Positions 45,977 through 56,932 of a stretch of 64,000 nt of DNA are shown one piece after another. The notes under the pieces were generated by a model. The model had not been told where the DNA came from. It ran no database searches and saw only the letters and a list, made by a program, of their open reading frames with translations. Both the position numbers and the translations under genes were made by a program. The first letter of the stretch is position 1; each line of letters begins with the position of its first letter. The stretch is from Heloderma charlesbogerti (taxonomy: Eukaryota; Chordata; Lepidosauria; Squamata; Helodermatidae), in assembly GCA_026122225.1 (NCBI GenBank), contig JANEZZ010002240.1, positions 1-64,000 on the forward strand, given 5' to 3'.

Positions 45977-46472
45977 GGATAGGGTGGCCATATGCCCCAC
46001 TTTACAGATGATAGCTCTCTATTTGAAGGGCTGCCAGAGGACAGTCTTCTATTTGAAGGTGTTGTCATGCCCCTGCTGGAGGAATCCTCCACTGAGGAGG
46101 AACTAGAGGTCCCAGAGACAGACAATGCCAAGGAGCCACCCATGTCAGGAGATCTGGGGGAGCCTGGGGGCCCTCAGAGGAGATCACTGCTAATCCATCA
46201 CTGTAGGAGGAGAGGGGTTCCGCCTCTGAGCCCTATTGGCTTGCCTCTTGAGGTAGTGATGCTTTCAAGGGCTAGGTAGTTGCCCGGCCTCTGCCTCAGA
46301 GGTGGAATTCCCTACTGTCTAGGTTCTAAGTGTTGATGGGCAAGTTCAAGTCTTCTGCTCTTCCGGCTTCTTATGGTTCTTTATCTTTAAACTAGACTTT
46401 GTACTGGACAGCCCTTCAGTTAGGGAACACCTTCAAGTAGAGGACTGTCCTCTGTAAAGTAGGACATACCTT
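45977..46472. repeat. Two family A pieces in opposite directions
   Basis: Plus piece 45977-46060 (tagggtggccatatgcccc) and minus piece about 46320-46472 (gaggactgtcctctgtaaag). Between them, 46062-46315 is a GC-richer segment of unknown origin with an open frame (rich in E and P) that I cannot identify. Confidence 0.5.
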
Positions 46473-46504
46473 GGTCCCCTCACCTCTGTCCAGCAATCTG
46501 CTGC

Positions 46505-46640
46505 CAAAATCAAGTACCTTTCTTACCCCCAAAATAGGTTTAGCACCTTGGACAACTCCTTTAAAGTTCTGGCTGGTTCTGACTGAAACCCAGAATGGAT
46601 TCACAGACCCACCGAAATCGCAGCCAGCAGCCTCCATTGC
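46505..46640. repeat. Family B MITE, right half
   Basis: ttctggctggttctgactga through cagcctccattg. The left half is largely missing. Its right end and 19 bp of flank are repeated in inverted orientation at 47078-47116. Confidence 0.6.
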
Positions 46641-46879
46641 TTTGGACTAAGTGATGCCCTCTTCTTAAATTCCTACACTGGCTTCCTAACTGCTTCTGAA
46701 TCCAGCACAAGCTCTTTGTCCCATCCCCACCACGGCCTTGGCCCCCTTTTCTCTCCACTCTTGTATCCTGGTAGTCCCCTACTCAGGACCTTTCATCATC
46801 CAGCTCTACCTCCCTCTGCCTTCCAAAGATCTCCTCCTCCTCCAAATGATCCTCTTTTCTCCCTTGCTGCCCCTTAGCC

Positions 46880-47038
46880 CTGGAACTGCTCAAGCTGCTG
46901 TCCAGATGCCAACTGTTCATAGGCAACTTCAAAGCCCCTGCTCTCCCTCCTTGTTCTTTACTTTTACATTGGTCTTGGACTGAACAGGCCTTCAAACTGA
47001 GGACTGTTCTCTGTGAAGTAGGACACATGTCCACCCTA
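46880..47038 (-). repeat. Family A repeat (minus)
   Basis: 'tgttcataggcaacttcaa' through acacatgtccaccctag, the reverse complement of the 5' part of family A. Confidence 0.55.
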
Positions 47039-47182
47039 GGTGGTAGTGTGGATTCTACCACTTGAGACTAAAGGTGGGGGCATCACTTAGTCCAAAGCAA
47101 TGGAGGCTGCTGGCTGAATGCTCTCCATGTTGGTGGGGCCACCTCTGCCTGCAAGTAGTACTTCAGGGAGAGAGGTTCTAAC

Positions 47183-48122
47183 TAGGCATGTATGGATTTT
47201 GTTAAATCTGTTCTGTCTGTGTTTCACAGACTGTCAGGCATCTTTCATTCCATTGTTCACTCATTGACAGAATCAGATTTTTTTTTAGGAATGTATGAGA
47301 ATTCTGTTCCACTCGTGCTAATGCGCATTAATGCAAGTGCTAATGTGCACTTGTGCTAATGCACATTAGTGAAAGTGCAAATGTGTTCAAATCCCCCCAA
47401 AAGTTGAGCCCCCCAATAACCCTGGTCCACAAGTCCACACAACTCAGAAAAAGCTGATCCATGCTCTACGTGGGGTTACCCTTGAAGACGGTTTGGAAGC
47501 TGCAGCTGGTACAGAACGCAGCGGCTTGCCTGATTAAAGGCAGCCGCCGGCGAGATCACATCACTCCAGTGCTGAAGGAGTTGCACTGGTTACCAGTTGT
47601 TTTCCGGGCCAAATTCAAGGTGTTGTTTTTGACCTTTAAAACCCTATATGGTTCCGGCCCAGCCTATCTTAAGGAGCGCCTCCAGCAACACCAGACAGGC
47701 CGTTAACGAGATCAGCCTCGGATGGCCTTCTCTCTGTCCCATCAGCCAGGACAGCTAGACTGGTGGGGATGAGGGAGAGGGCCTTCTCTGTGGTGGCCCC
47801 CACTCTGTGGAACTCCCTCCCTAGGGAACTCCGCCATGCCCCCTCTTTAATGAGCTTCTGCCGTGCATTAAAAATGTGGTTGTACAGGCAGGCATTTGGG
47901 GTGGGTTAGGGTATTTTAGAAAATGTTTTTACTGTACAATTTTATTGGTTTAAACTGTTTTATTGTATGCTGTACATCACCCAGAGTGGCTGGGTGACCA
48001 GCCAGATGGGCGATTAATAAATTTAATAATAAATAAATAAATAAATAAATACAAATCTGCAGGTGGGATTCATAGAAATCCAAATTCATTTGAATCCATT
48101 GCGGATTTCTCTGACAACCCTA
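47183..48122. mobile_element. MITE with perfect 8-bp duplication, split by a LINE
   Basis: Starts taggcatgtatgg and ends caacccta. Flanks are identical: gttctaac at 47175-47182 and 48123-48130. The ends resemble the tagggatg family. The L2/CR1-clade fragment at 47461-48052 lies inside it. A second terminus-like sequence (aggaatgtatgagaattct, about 47288) suggests a further partial element. Confidence 0.7.
47461..48052 (+). mobile_element. L2/CR1-clade LINE 3' end
   Basis: The frame at 47461-47706 encodes the C-terminal RT tail: LQLVQNAAACLIKG, HITPVLKELHWLPV and FRAKFKVLFLTFKTLYGSGPAYL. A shifted frame continues with the 'ERAFSVVAPTLWNSLPRELR'-like block near 47775-47830. The 3' UTR ends in (AAATA)n. 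It is 5'-truncated and sits inside the MITE at 47183-48122, so it inserted later. Confidence 0.8.
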
Positions 48123-48194
48123 GTTCTAACCCAGCCTGCTCCTTGCTGTGTGTGTATGCTATGTGTGTGTTTTTAACTTACAGTGAAAGTTATC

Positions 48195-48196
<2 letters not shown>

Positions 48197-48263
<67 letters not shown>

Positions 48264-48290
48264 ACACACACACACACACACACACACAGC
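48197..48290. repeat. (TCTG)n(TATC)n(AC)n microsatellite
   Basis: Three adjacent simple tracts. Confidence 0.95.
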
Positions 48291-48759
48291 AGAGGAGCAT
48301 TCAAAAATGCTATCTCCCCCATTTACAGTCCTAAGTGGTACGGTCCATGCTATCAACGCAGGGCTCTGCTGTCTCCCTCTCCTCTTCTACTGCATGTGCG
48401 CTCTACTGCTCAAGTGATGTGGGTGCAGGTGTGAAGCAGCCCCAAATTCTATCATCTGGAGTCACTTGGAGCACAAGGCCTTTTTGGTCAAGACAATTCA
48501 CATGCTCAGTTGTGAGTCATGGAAATATCACAAGGTGCATGCTTGTGTGTGAATCAGCCTTCCAAGATGGTTATTTTGCATGAAACAATGCTAAATACTG
48601 CGAGTGGCTCAGAAGGGGAGAGGGAGTGGTGCTGGTTATTTAAAGAAGGGCAGTTTGTTTCTAAACTGGAATTAAACAGGCAGTTGATCATGGTAAGCGA
48701 ATGCGATCAGTCATTTGGGTGAAACAACCCACTTATCCCATTTGGGAGAGTTACTGTGT

Positions 48760-49140
48760 GGGCTGCAACCTTTTCTTACACTTTCCCGTCACCTGGATTT
48801 AGTGTCGCAATGACTGAGAGTGAGACGGTTTGTCGTCTATCATGCCATTTACCTGCATCTTAATGACTCCCTTAGTACTCATTGAGTTGAAAGGCCTTAA
48901 TGGTCCCACTGCCGGCCAGAGTAATTATAGAGTCTCTCTCTCTCTCTCTCTGCTTGAAACAGATTGCGTAACTGCATTAAAATATATTTCATCTCTTACA
49001 AATGTCTATGAACAATTTAAATGAAGCGGTGTGAAATTACGGCTAATGGCTTAGCACAAACATACAAATAAGAGAAATGTCAGAGTTCAGGCTGTCAGTT
49101 GTCCGTTTTAGAAACGACACTAGAGTGGGAAGAGACAGCC
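48760..49140. other. Candidate conserved non-coding element
   Basis: Complex, non-repetitive sequence with ATTA/TAAT cores (gagtaattatagag, ggctaatggc) interrupted by a short (TC)n. Enhancer-like by appearance only. Confidence 0.3.
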
Positions 49141-49202
49141 ACGTACGTGCATAACTCTGTGAAAAAGAAGTACCTCCCTTTCGCTAAACAAAGCCAAACT
49201 AA

Positions 49203-49385
49203 GCTAAAGTGCAGTCCTGTGCATGATTCCTCAGAAGTGACCCCATTAAATTCAATGGGGCTTAATCCCCATTGATAGCCTTCAGATGATAGCCTTGCAG
49301 TGCCATCCTAGGCATGACTGTTCAGAAGTCCCATTGAGTTTAATGGGAGTTACTCCCAGAAAGGTGTGTACTGGATGGTAGACTT
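49203..49385. repeat. Two family E foldback repeats in tandem
   Basis: 'gtgcagtcctgtgcatgat' with 'cattaaattcaatggggct', then 'gtgccatcctaggcatgac' with 'gagtttaatgggagttactc'. Confidence 0.55.
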
Positions 49386-49559
49386 AGGCCATTACAATTA
49401 TGGCATCAGTGATGAGTATTATTTTCTACAATGGTTGTTTGATTTGCACGTGTTTTTCACTTTCATCATCATCACCACCACCACCACCACCACCAGTGCA
49501 AAACACTAAAACAACAACGAACCAGCTAAATATTGCATAAGGACTCACAAATAAAAATA

Positions 49560-49735
49560 GCAGGAAAACTGATCACACCTAGGAAAATAAAAGGGTCCTG
49601 ACCCGGCACTGAAAAGATAACAGAGTAGGTGCCAGGCATGCTTCCATGGGGACAAAGGTGCACCATAGCATGGGGACAGATGGGGCACCATAGCTGAGAA
49701 GGCTCTCTCACCAGCTACCATCCTGTCTCAAATTA
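49560..49735 (-). repeat. LINE 3' remnant (minus)
   Basis: 'acagagtaggtgccaggcat' and 'gagaaggctctctcaccagc' match the pattern of other L2/CR1 ends in this window. Confidence 0.4.
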
Positions 49736-49741
49736 GACCAG

Positions 49742-49878
49742 CCTTCCCAAACCTGGTACCCTCCAGACATTTGGACTTCAGTTCCCATCAACACCAGCCA
49801 ACATAGACAGTCAGGGAATCTGGGAGTTGTATTCCAAAACTTCTGAAGGGCTGTAGGTTGGGAAAGGCTGATTTAGGG
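49742..49878. repeat. Family C foldback MITE
   Basis: cagccttcccaaacctgg and ggttgggaaaggctg are its terminal inverted repeats. 'ttggacttcagttccca' pairs with 'tgggagttgtattccaa'. Confidence 0.7.
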
Positions 49879-49884
49879 TGCAAT

Positions 49885-51525
49885 CCTACGGGGATGGGCG
49901 TAAGCCTCTGAACATGGAGGCTTACGGCCATCCAGTGCAGAGTGGGAGGCAGGGCAGAAGTAATCTTTGCCTCTGCACTCCTCCTGCTCTGCATTTCGGC
50001 TAGAAAGCCTTTTTGCCTGTCTAGCTGAGGCATTGTGGAGGGGGAGGGAAGAAGGTCAGGGAAGCTGGAGGATTCCCCATAAGCTGGCCTCACCAGTCCC
50101 CTCCCCTCCCTGCCCACAGGAATGTCCCCATTACCTTACTCTGAGGTTGCTGTTGCGACCTTGGATAGGCAGCTGGTGTGATTCTCTCCATGCTGGCTGT
50201 GAGGGGTAGGGGGTGGGGAGGTCAGACTCCTGGGATCGCTGACTCCAGCCTCAGATCCAGGAATTTGAACTATCTATGGTCCTGCAGACACTGTCTACGG
50301 GACATAGGATTGCCCTCCCTGACACTTGGTGAAGGGCCTCTGAAGATCATGTGTAGGAGAGCATGGAGGCATTAGCAATTTTTTAAAATTATTTTTTAAA
50401 ACATTTTAAATAATTTTTAAATGACTAAATTCATTGTTATTGATCTCTCATATTTGGATCCCACCCTTCCTTCACATGGTGGGATGTGAAGGATGTGGGA
50501 TGTGAAGAGCACAGGGGTATTGTCACCCCCCCTCCCTCCAGCAACCCAGTGACGTAGATTAGGCACATCACTTTTTCCCCTGGCTACCTAATGGCCTTCT
50601 TGGCTGAAGAAGGATTTGAACCCAAGTCTCCTTGCATCTAGTGTAACACTCTGTTCACACTGGAGAAAGCTGACAGGAGCAGGGGAGCATCTGGTTTGGA
50701 AAGAATCATTCCTAGGGGATGGCGGTGAAAATGTTTTTAAGGGATGGAGTAGAAATAGGCCACAAACCTACAGTAGAACATGATAGCCAGTCAAAGAGGC
50801 TGAAGGGCTACAGGGGGAAACACATACGCCAGAGACATTTGGAGAGGGACACAATATATCTATATATATCTATATATAGATATATATATATAGATACATA
50901 TAGATATATATAGATATATATAGATGTTTCTGTCTTAAGGCTAGAAGCCTCTGAGCAAAGATGGCGGGTGTTGGAGTGCTTGGTTTTAAAGAAGAATACA
51001 GTACAGTGGGCATAACAGAAACCTGATGGAATGGAGAGAGCTAGGATCACCTCTGGGTACAGACTCTATGGGAAGTACAAAGCATGGTATAATGGGGCAA
51101 ATTCGGTCTGTACAGGAAAGACAGCATAGTGCCAAACAAACTAGAAATGTCAAAAAGGGCAGACCTCCGCACGGAATCACTGTGGGTGACAATACCAGGC
51201 CCCTCAACATATTTTAGTGCTAGTAGATTGTCCTAGATTGCCTTCAGAAAAATAATGGTCTTTCCAAACTTTCTTCAGCCAGGGGAAAACTTGCTGTTGC
51301 CAAACAATTTAAGAAGGGATAAACCTTTACTTAAAGGGAATGGGGAAATGGTACAATCTTTTTTTTTTTAAATGAAACTCCCCTCACAAGAAATTGCAAA
51401 ATTCTACAGTTAACCAAATTTATTTCAATAAGAGCACACAGTACTGAAAGGCAGCTTTGATTTGGTAAAGAAGTCATTTTAATAACAGAGGGGCATGTGA
51501 TACCTTAAATTTGTAGTGGCATGTA
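49885..51525. other. Non-coding with a TATA-type microsatellite
   Basis: A (TATAGA/TATC)n tract lies at about 50855-50925. No gene recognised. Confidence 0.45.
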
Positions 51526-51526
51526 C

Positions 51527-51935
51527 GGTAGCCATGTGCCTGACTTTAAAGAGGATATTCCTTTATTTGAAGGGCTGTCAGAGGACAGACCTCTGTTTGA
51601 AGGGGTCCTCCATTTGAAGGGCTGTCAAGTTGAAGTCCAGGGTAAAGATAAGAACTACAAGAAGGATGAGCAGGGACCCTGAGGTGGCCCATCAGTAGTT
51701 AATGTCTGAACAGCAGTCTGAGCAGGTAGGCATAATCTGGTTACAGTCTTCCCCTCTCTGCCGAGGTGTATTGTGTTTGTATTTAAATGACAGCAATTAT
51801 TTCTAAATACCTGCATCTGTACATAAAATACCATACACAAATGTCATGCAAATCTTCTCCCTCTTTTGTTCTCTTTTTTGGTGACACATTTCCTCTTTTT
51901 TGGCATTCTGTAAGTGAGCACTTTGGCATAAGTTT
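51527..51935 (+). repeat. Family A dispersed repeat
   Basis: Contains tttgaagggctgtcagagga, 'gtcaagttgaagtccagg' and 'cctcttttttggc', in the same order as 26405-26880. Confidence 0.6.
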
Positions 51936-52115
51936 TTTTTTTTGGGGGGGGGGCATCAAGCCAGATTCATCAGATGCATTTGGCATCTGTATTTGGGACT
52001 TGTCCCTTGCTTCCAATTCTTTGAGGGGTGGGAGTTGATTCACACTGTTTGTTCCTCCTCCTCTCTCGTGTCCCAATTTTTAGCCTTGGCTCTTCTGCCA
52101 TTAAATATCTGCACG

Positions 52116-52465
52116 TAGGGATGTCAGAGAAATTCGCAATGGAAACAAATGAGTTCAGATTTCTATGAATCCACCCCATGGATCCCAGAGTGGACTGGAT
52201 TCTGCTGACTTGTTGACTGGGGATTTTTTTTATTTTCTGGAATTTTACCAAAATATTCATAGAAAAATACATTAAAAACAAACAAACAGCTAAAGCATGA
52301 CAATGTGCATTTTGGGGGGATTTGCATCTGGGAGTGATTTGCACAGTTTTGCAAATGTGAATTTTTTCAAATGCGGATTTGTGCAAATTTGGGAAATTGG
52401 AAAAAAATCTGATTCCGTCAATGAGTGGGTGCTGGAATTAAAGCCACCTGACAATCTGCAAAATG
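52116..52465. mobile_element. MITE with tagggatg left end, right end lost
   Basis: Starts tagggatgtcagagaaatt. The middle ('gatttgtgcaaatttggga', 'gattccgtcaatgagtgggt') matches the layout of 36642-36953. The right end stops near 52465 without catcccta. Confidence 0.55.
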
Positions 52466-52469
52466 CAAC

Positions 52470-54180
52470 CTTTGGCCTCTATTTTTTGGTGATGGGTAAG
52501 TGGTCATCATAGTTTAGGTTACACTATCTCTTTTCATTTCTTTCTTCCGCCACCTCCCTCCCTCCCAGCCAGGTTAATGTTTCTCCCTCTTCCTGTTTTT
52601 TCTGAAGATATTACCTGTTGACTGAGAGTCAGGACATTTGATCACTGGTATTTATCCATCTATTCATCCATCCTGATGTCAGGAACAGAGGTGCAGAGGT
52701 ACCAGTTTATCAGGGCTAACCTTAGCACCATCTAAGTGGCTAGTCCAAGGGTTCAGCAGGTGACTTTCAAAAAGCAGGCCTAGCGGACACTGGGCAATTA
52801 CATTGCAATTGTGGTTGCTGCTTGTCTAATTATGTGTGACTGTAGCATGAAGTGAATGCTCAATCTATAAGGGAGTGGGATTGTGTGAACTGGGAACACA
52901 TTAATAACATCAGAACACTCTGAATTTTATGGCAAGCACAGTATAGACATGCCAGCCATCTGTAAAGGATTAGTTATTTTAGTTTGGGTATCCTAAATAC
53001 TCTAAGGCCTGGTTTATACCAGCTATACAGAATGAGGCCAGAAGAATTCTGAGACAGTAAAATAGACAGTACCACTTCACCTTGCAGGTGATGGTTCATA
53101 TTTATGAATGCTCCTATACATAAGCAATTTACTGTAACAGTGGAACAGGAAGCAGATTGGGCTAAAGCCTTATTCTCTGATGTGTTAGGTTTTGGGATTT
53201 TACTTGCATAGGGGTTTTTTTGGGAGGGCACCCCAAAATATTATTCCCCACCTACAGGTAAGGAATGGGTCCAGATGATGCAGATAGGAGCAGGCTCACT
53301 TTTGACTGGCTGCAAACGAATTCCGTGGGGAGGGTTGGTTTGAGGGGGCCCTCAGTAAAGTGGTCTTGATTGGGTGGGCCACCCTAAAGTTTACAGGGGG
53401 TGACCTTGTAGCTGAGCACTGGGCTTCCCCCCCCCCTTTTTGAATTGCAAGGAGTAGTAGAGCTTCTCTGGGCTGCAGTCTCCTGACATCCACCATTTTG
53501 TTTTTTTCCCCACAATGCCCCAGACATTGAATTAGTTTGGGGTGCTGTGGGAAAAGAAAATGGTGGCCAGAACTCAATCTTTCTGGGGAGTGGCAAGAGC
53601 TGGCAGGCATTAGTGTAGTGGCACTACTGGAGCGTTGATGTCCCAGCAGCTGCCCAATGATCCTGTATGCTGCTGATGGGCCAATGTTAAGAGTCTGTGA
53701 TCTGCAGGACAGTTGGGCAGGGTGTCAAAATATGCCAGTATCCTTGCATATATGGTGTCATCTACACATCAGGCATGAACAGTGAAAAGATACAGAGGTA
53801 AATGCAGTTGCCCTTATTGATACTTCAGAAATAGGATGGGTTACAAGATTAATATATTTGTATCATGTAGGCTGTATTACCAATTCCTATGAAAAATAAG
53901 AGCAAGCTACATAAAAATGTAACCCACCAATTCAGGGGGTTCTTGGAGATGATGGGTGCTCTGTAGTACACAGTGGACTCCCCTTCCAGCCAAGACTACC
54001 CTACTCACTTCAGTGGATGGGTCAGCTCCCCTTTACTGGAGTGCAATTGCAGCGGTATGCAATTGGAGTACATAGCTGTATGTATGTGCAGGATCCATTC
54101 ATTCTCAGTGGTCTAGTGCAGGAGCTGTTCTCGGTGAATTATGCTCACTGTTTCTAAATGTACAATCAAGCGAGATGTGA
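52470..54180. other. Non-coding, downstream of SEMA6D
   Basis: No repeat or gene recognised. A 104-codon minus frame at 53296-53610 has no recognisable domain. Confidence 0.4.
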
Positions 54181-54184
54181 GATG

Positions 54185-56557
54185 CTTGCTACTTTTGAAT
54201 AGTTTATTTTGACTTTACATGCGGTGTTAAAAACCCAAAGGACGTATTATTTACACATCCACAATACAAGTTTACAAGATATCTATACATGTTAAAGTAC
54301 TCTATAGTTCATATAGAGCAGCTTTCCTTTTTAGGGTTACTTTTTTAAGCCGTACCATTAAAAAAGATACAATCTGCATTTACCTTTGCACAAATGGATA
54401 AAGCATTTTTAAAAACAAAAACAAAACAAAACCCAAACCCAACAAAAAAAAATAAATTAACAGAATAAGGACTATGTTGAATGTTAGAGATTTCAACATA
54501 AATACTGAGAGGACTCACATTACCATCTAACAAGGCAGCACAATCTTACAGAAAGTTATTTGGGTTCACATAACATTTATGTTTCGGTTTCATACAAGTA
54601 TGTATTATTCATTAATATTTGTAAAGTGAATTCAATTCAGTTTTGTCATTTGATTCTTTTTTATTTTAAAATTATTAGTTGTGAGGCTGAAACGTTTTAG
54701 GAAAAAAGGATACTTGGTATTTTTTTTGGGGGGGGGGAGTAAAGGTCCTTAAAGATCAACATACAGAATGCAAAAGGAGAATAATTCTATATATTAAGGA
54801 ACAAGAATTCCATTTTTTAGAGAGAGAGACTATCATCTTTTTTTCTTGACAAGTAATCAAAACCAGTGTTTTGGGTGGAAGGTACTTGCCCTATCAGCTC
54901 ATGAATATTCCCCTATGTGGCCTATAGTGTTGGTAATGTTCAACGAACAAGTGGAGGAACATCATTTGCAAGCTAAGATCACCATCTGTGATGAACATCA
55001 GCTGCAAGTGCGTACCATAGCAATCCACTAAGAACCGTGTGCAGCTTTGGCAGGTGTTCCATTACCCTAGAAACCTCATATGATTTCACATTATAACTGT
55101 TTGATCCTTAAGCGAGTTAGGGGTGGAATGTTTAGCATGGCAAGGTTGATTTAATGCTGCTGTCTCCTTGGCTTATAGGCTGCCTTTTCATTGTTAATTG
55201 TTCTTGTGAGGATATTTTTCCCCTCCTTGCTTCTTTCATCTTTTCAGATACTGTTGAGAGAACTTACAGCTGGCACTCGGGGAATTACGATGTGCTATTA
55301 CTGAGAACACTTGACAGGGTTTTAGTAGTTTTTTTTTTAAAAAAAAAATCATTCTCATGAATAAGGCACAAAATGCACAGATCCAGGTAAACTCACACAG
55401 ATTATTTACAGAATATTGTCATTACCGGCATGACCTTGAAACTGCAAGCTAAGCAAGCTGACTGTCAAAATTTTTTATGGAAGGATCCTACTAAGCCAAT
55501 TGGTGCTTCTTCCTTTCTGTTGGAAATGGCTGTATTATGGGGTAACATTATTCCATATTTATCCCCCCCTCCCCTCTCTCTCTCTCTCTCTCTCATAGCT
55601 TATGCATCATCTTTACCTAAAGTTCTCTAAGGTGAAGAGGGTCTCCCTGCAGTGGTGTGAGCAGTTGCTGGAGAGGTGGAGAGGCAAATGTTCCTTCTTT
55701 ACCCCATCTTGCTCTCGGTCTTTGTGCACGTTACTTGATGCCAAGAGACAAACCATGGCTTTACTTTATTTCCCATTAGTTGAAGACAGGTGGGTGGATG
55801 AACAGTGCTGGATGGGTAGGCAATCGAGCAATCCTTTGTATTTGGAAAATCTGACATCTTGTTTCTCTTGGTGTCTTTCTTGCTTGGGAAAGCCATATCA
55901 TCTTTTTGTTGCTCCTCTTAACTCCCTGCTTTTATTTTTGTTTCATTTTGGGGAGAGGGGAATATCCAAAAAATGTGAGTGGGGGAGAGGCTCACTGTGA
56001 TGGGAATTAGGAACCCCCATTCTGGATGAAGATCAGTGAGAACTTCAACAGTTCACACTCAGTTTGGGCTGGTCAGAAGGACTGGATAAGAACCCATGGA
56101 CATCCATTAATGCTACATTTGGAATTTAGAAATCTGACTCTACAGCAGCATGATTTCAGAGTACCCTCCCATATGAGATCTATCACACATCTCATACAGT
56201 CCAAAAGAATCTGAATCAGACTTACTGGTTTGTTCAGTCATGCTCCATGTAAACGTATCTATAGCTTAAAATGCAGTGAGATTGAGTACCTCCTTGCTTT
56301 TGTGGCTCACTCTCTCTCTCATACACACACACACTTTTATCTGTGTCATAAGCAAAATGTCACCCTTCGGCGGATTTTTTTTTTTGCTACAGTTGGACTA
56401 GAGACCAAAGTTCAGCAAGTTGCTTATTAACCAACATACTTGTCGAGACATTATCATTTTCTGACATTTGTGCAAGAGGCAAGGCGAATGCATACATATT
56501 AAAATGTTCACATTTCATGGGAAGACTACACATTATGGCAGTCTAAAAATGAACCCC

Positions 56558-56592
<35 letters not shown>

Positions 56593-56932
56593 GTTTCAAG
56601 TATTTTTGCTCACAGATCTTCTTCCTCCCTCTTTCCTCCCCAAGTACTTTGAACAACTCTTTAGAACAGTCACATAGTTCCCTCCCATTGTGCTACATGT
56701 CTCCTCAGTGCCAAACAAAAGAAATGTAATGGCCAGCACCTTCCTTTGTTTTAATATGTTTAGCAAGTTGAGTCTTGCTGTAGGCCGGGCATGTGGCAAA
56801 ACAAGATGTCGCTGGAGTAAAAACAGCTTCTTTGGCCGCTTGTTCTCTCTCTTTTTTTTCATGACAAGCGAGTCTCTGTCTTAATGTCTGTCCCACAACA
56901 TCACCCCACACTCTTGATAGAATATGCAAGTC
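54185..56932 (-). other. SEMA6D: SEMA6D 3' UTR (predicted)
   Basis: Continuous AT-rich, low-repeat sequence from the SEMA6D stop codon to a canonical polyadenylation signal. About 2.7 kb. The length and lack of transposons fit a 3' UTR. The exact end is inferred from the AATAAA at 54203-54208; other sites could be used. It includes a (TTA)n tract (56561-56591) and a (TC)n tract (about 55570-55595). Confidence 0.55.
54203..54208 (-). terminator. Polyadenylation signal AATAAA
   Basis: AATAAA on the minus strand, 2.7 kb downstream of the SEMA6D stop. A plausible cleavage site lies 10-25 bases beyond. The choice among possible signals is inferred. Confidence 0.5.

Noticed and set aside
45992..46279. 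95-codon frame with an acidic, Pro-rich segment, considered as an LTR-element or host exon.
   Set aside because: It starts in family A repeat sequence. There are no splice sites, no recognisable domain and no LTR ends.
55154..56000. Plus-strand frames opposite the SEMA6D 3' UTR.
   Set aside because: Short, no domain, no splice signals; antisense shadows of a UTR.
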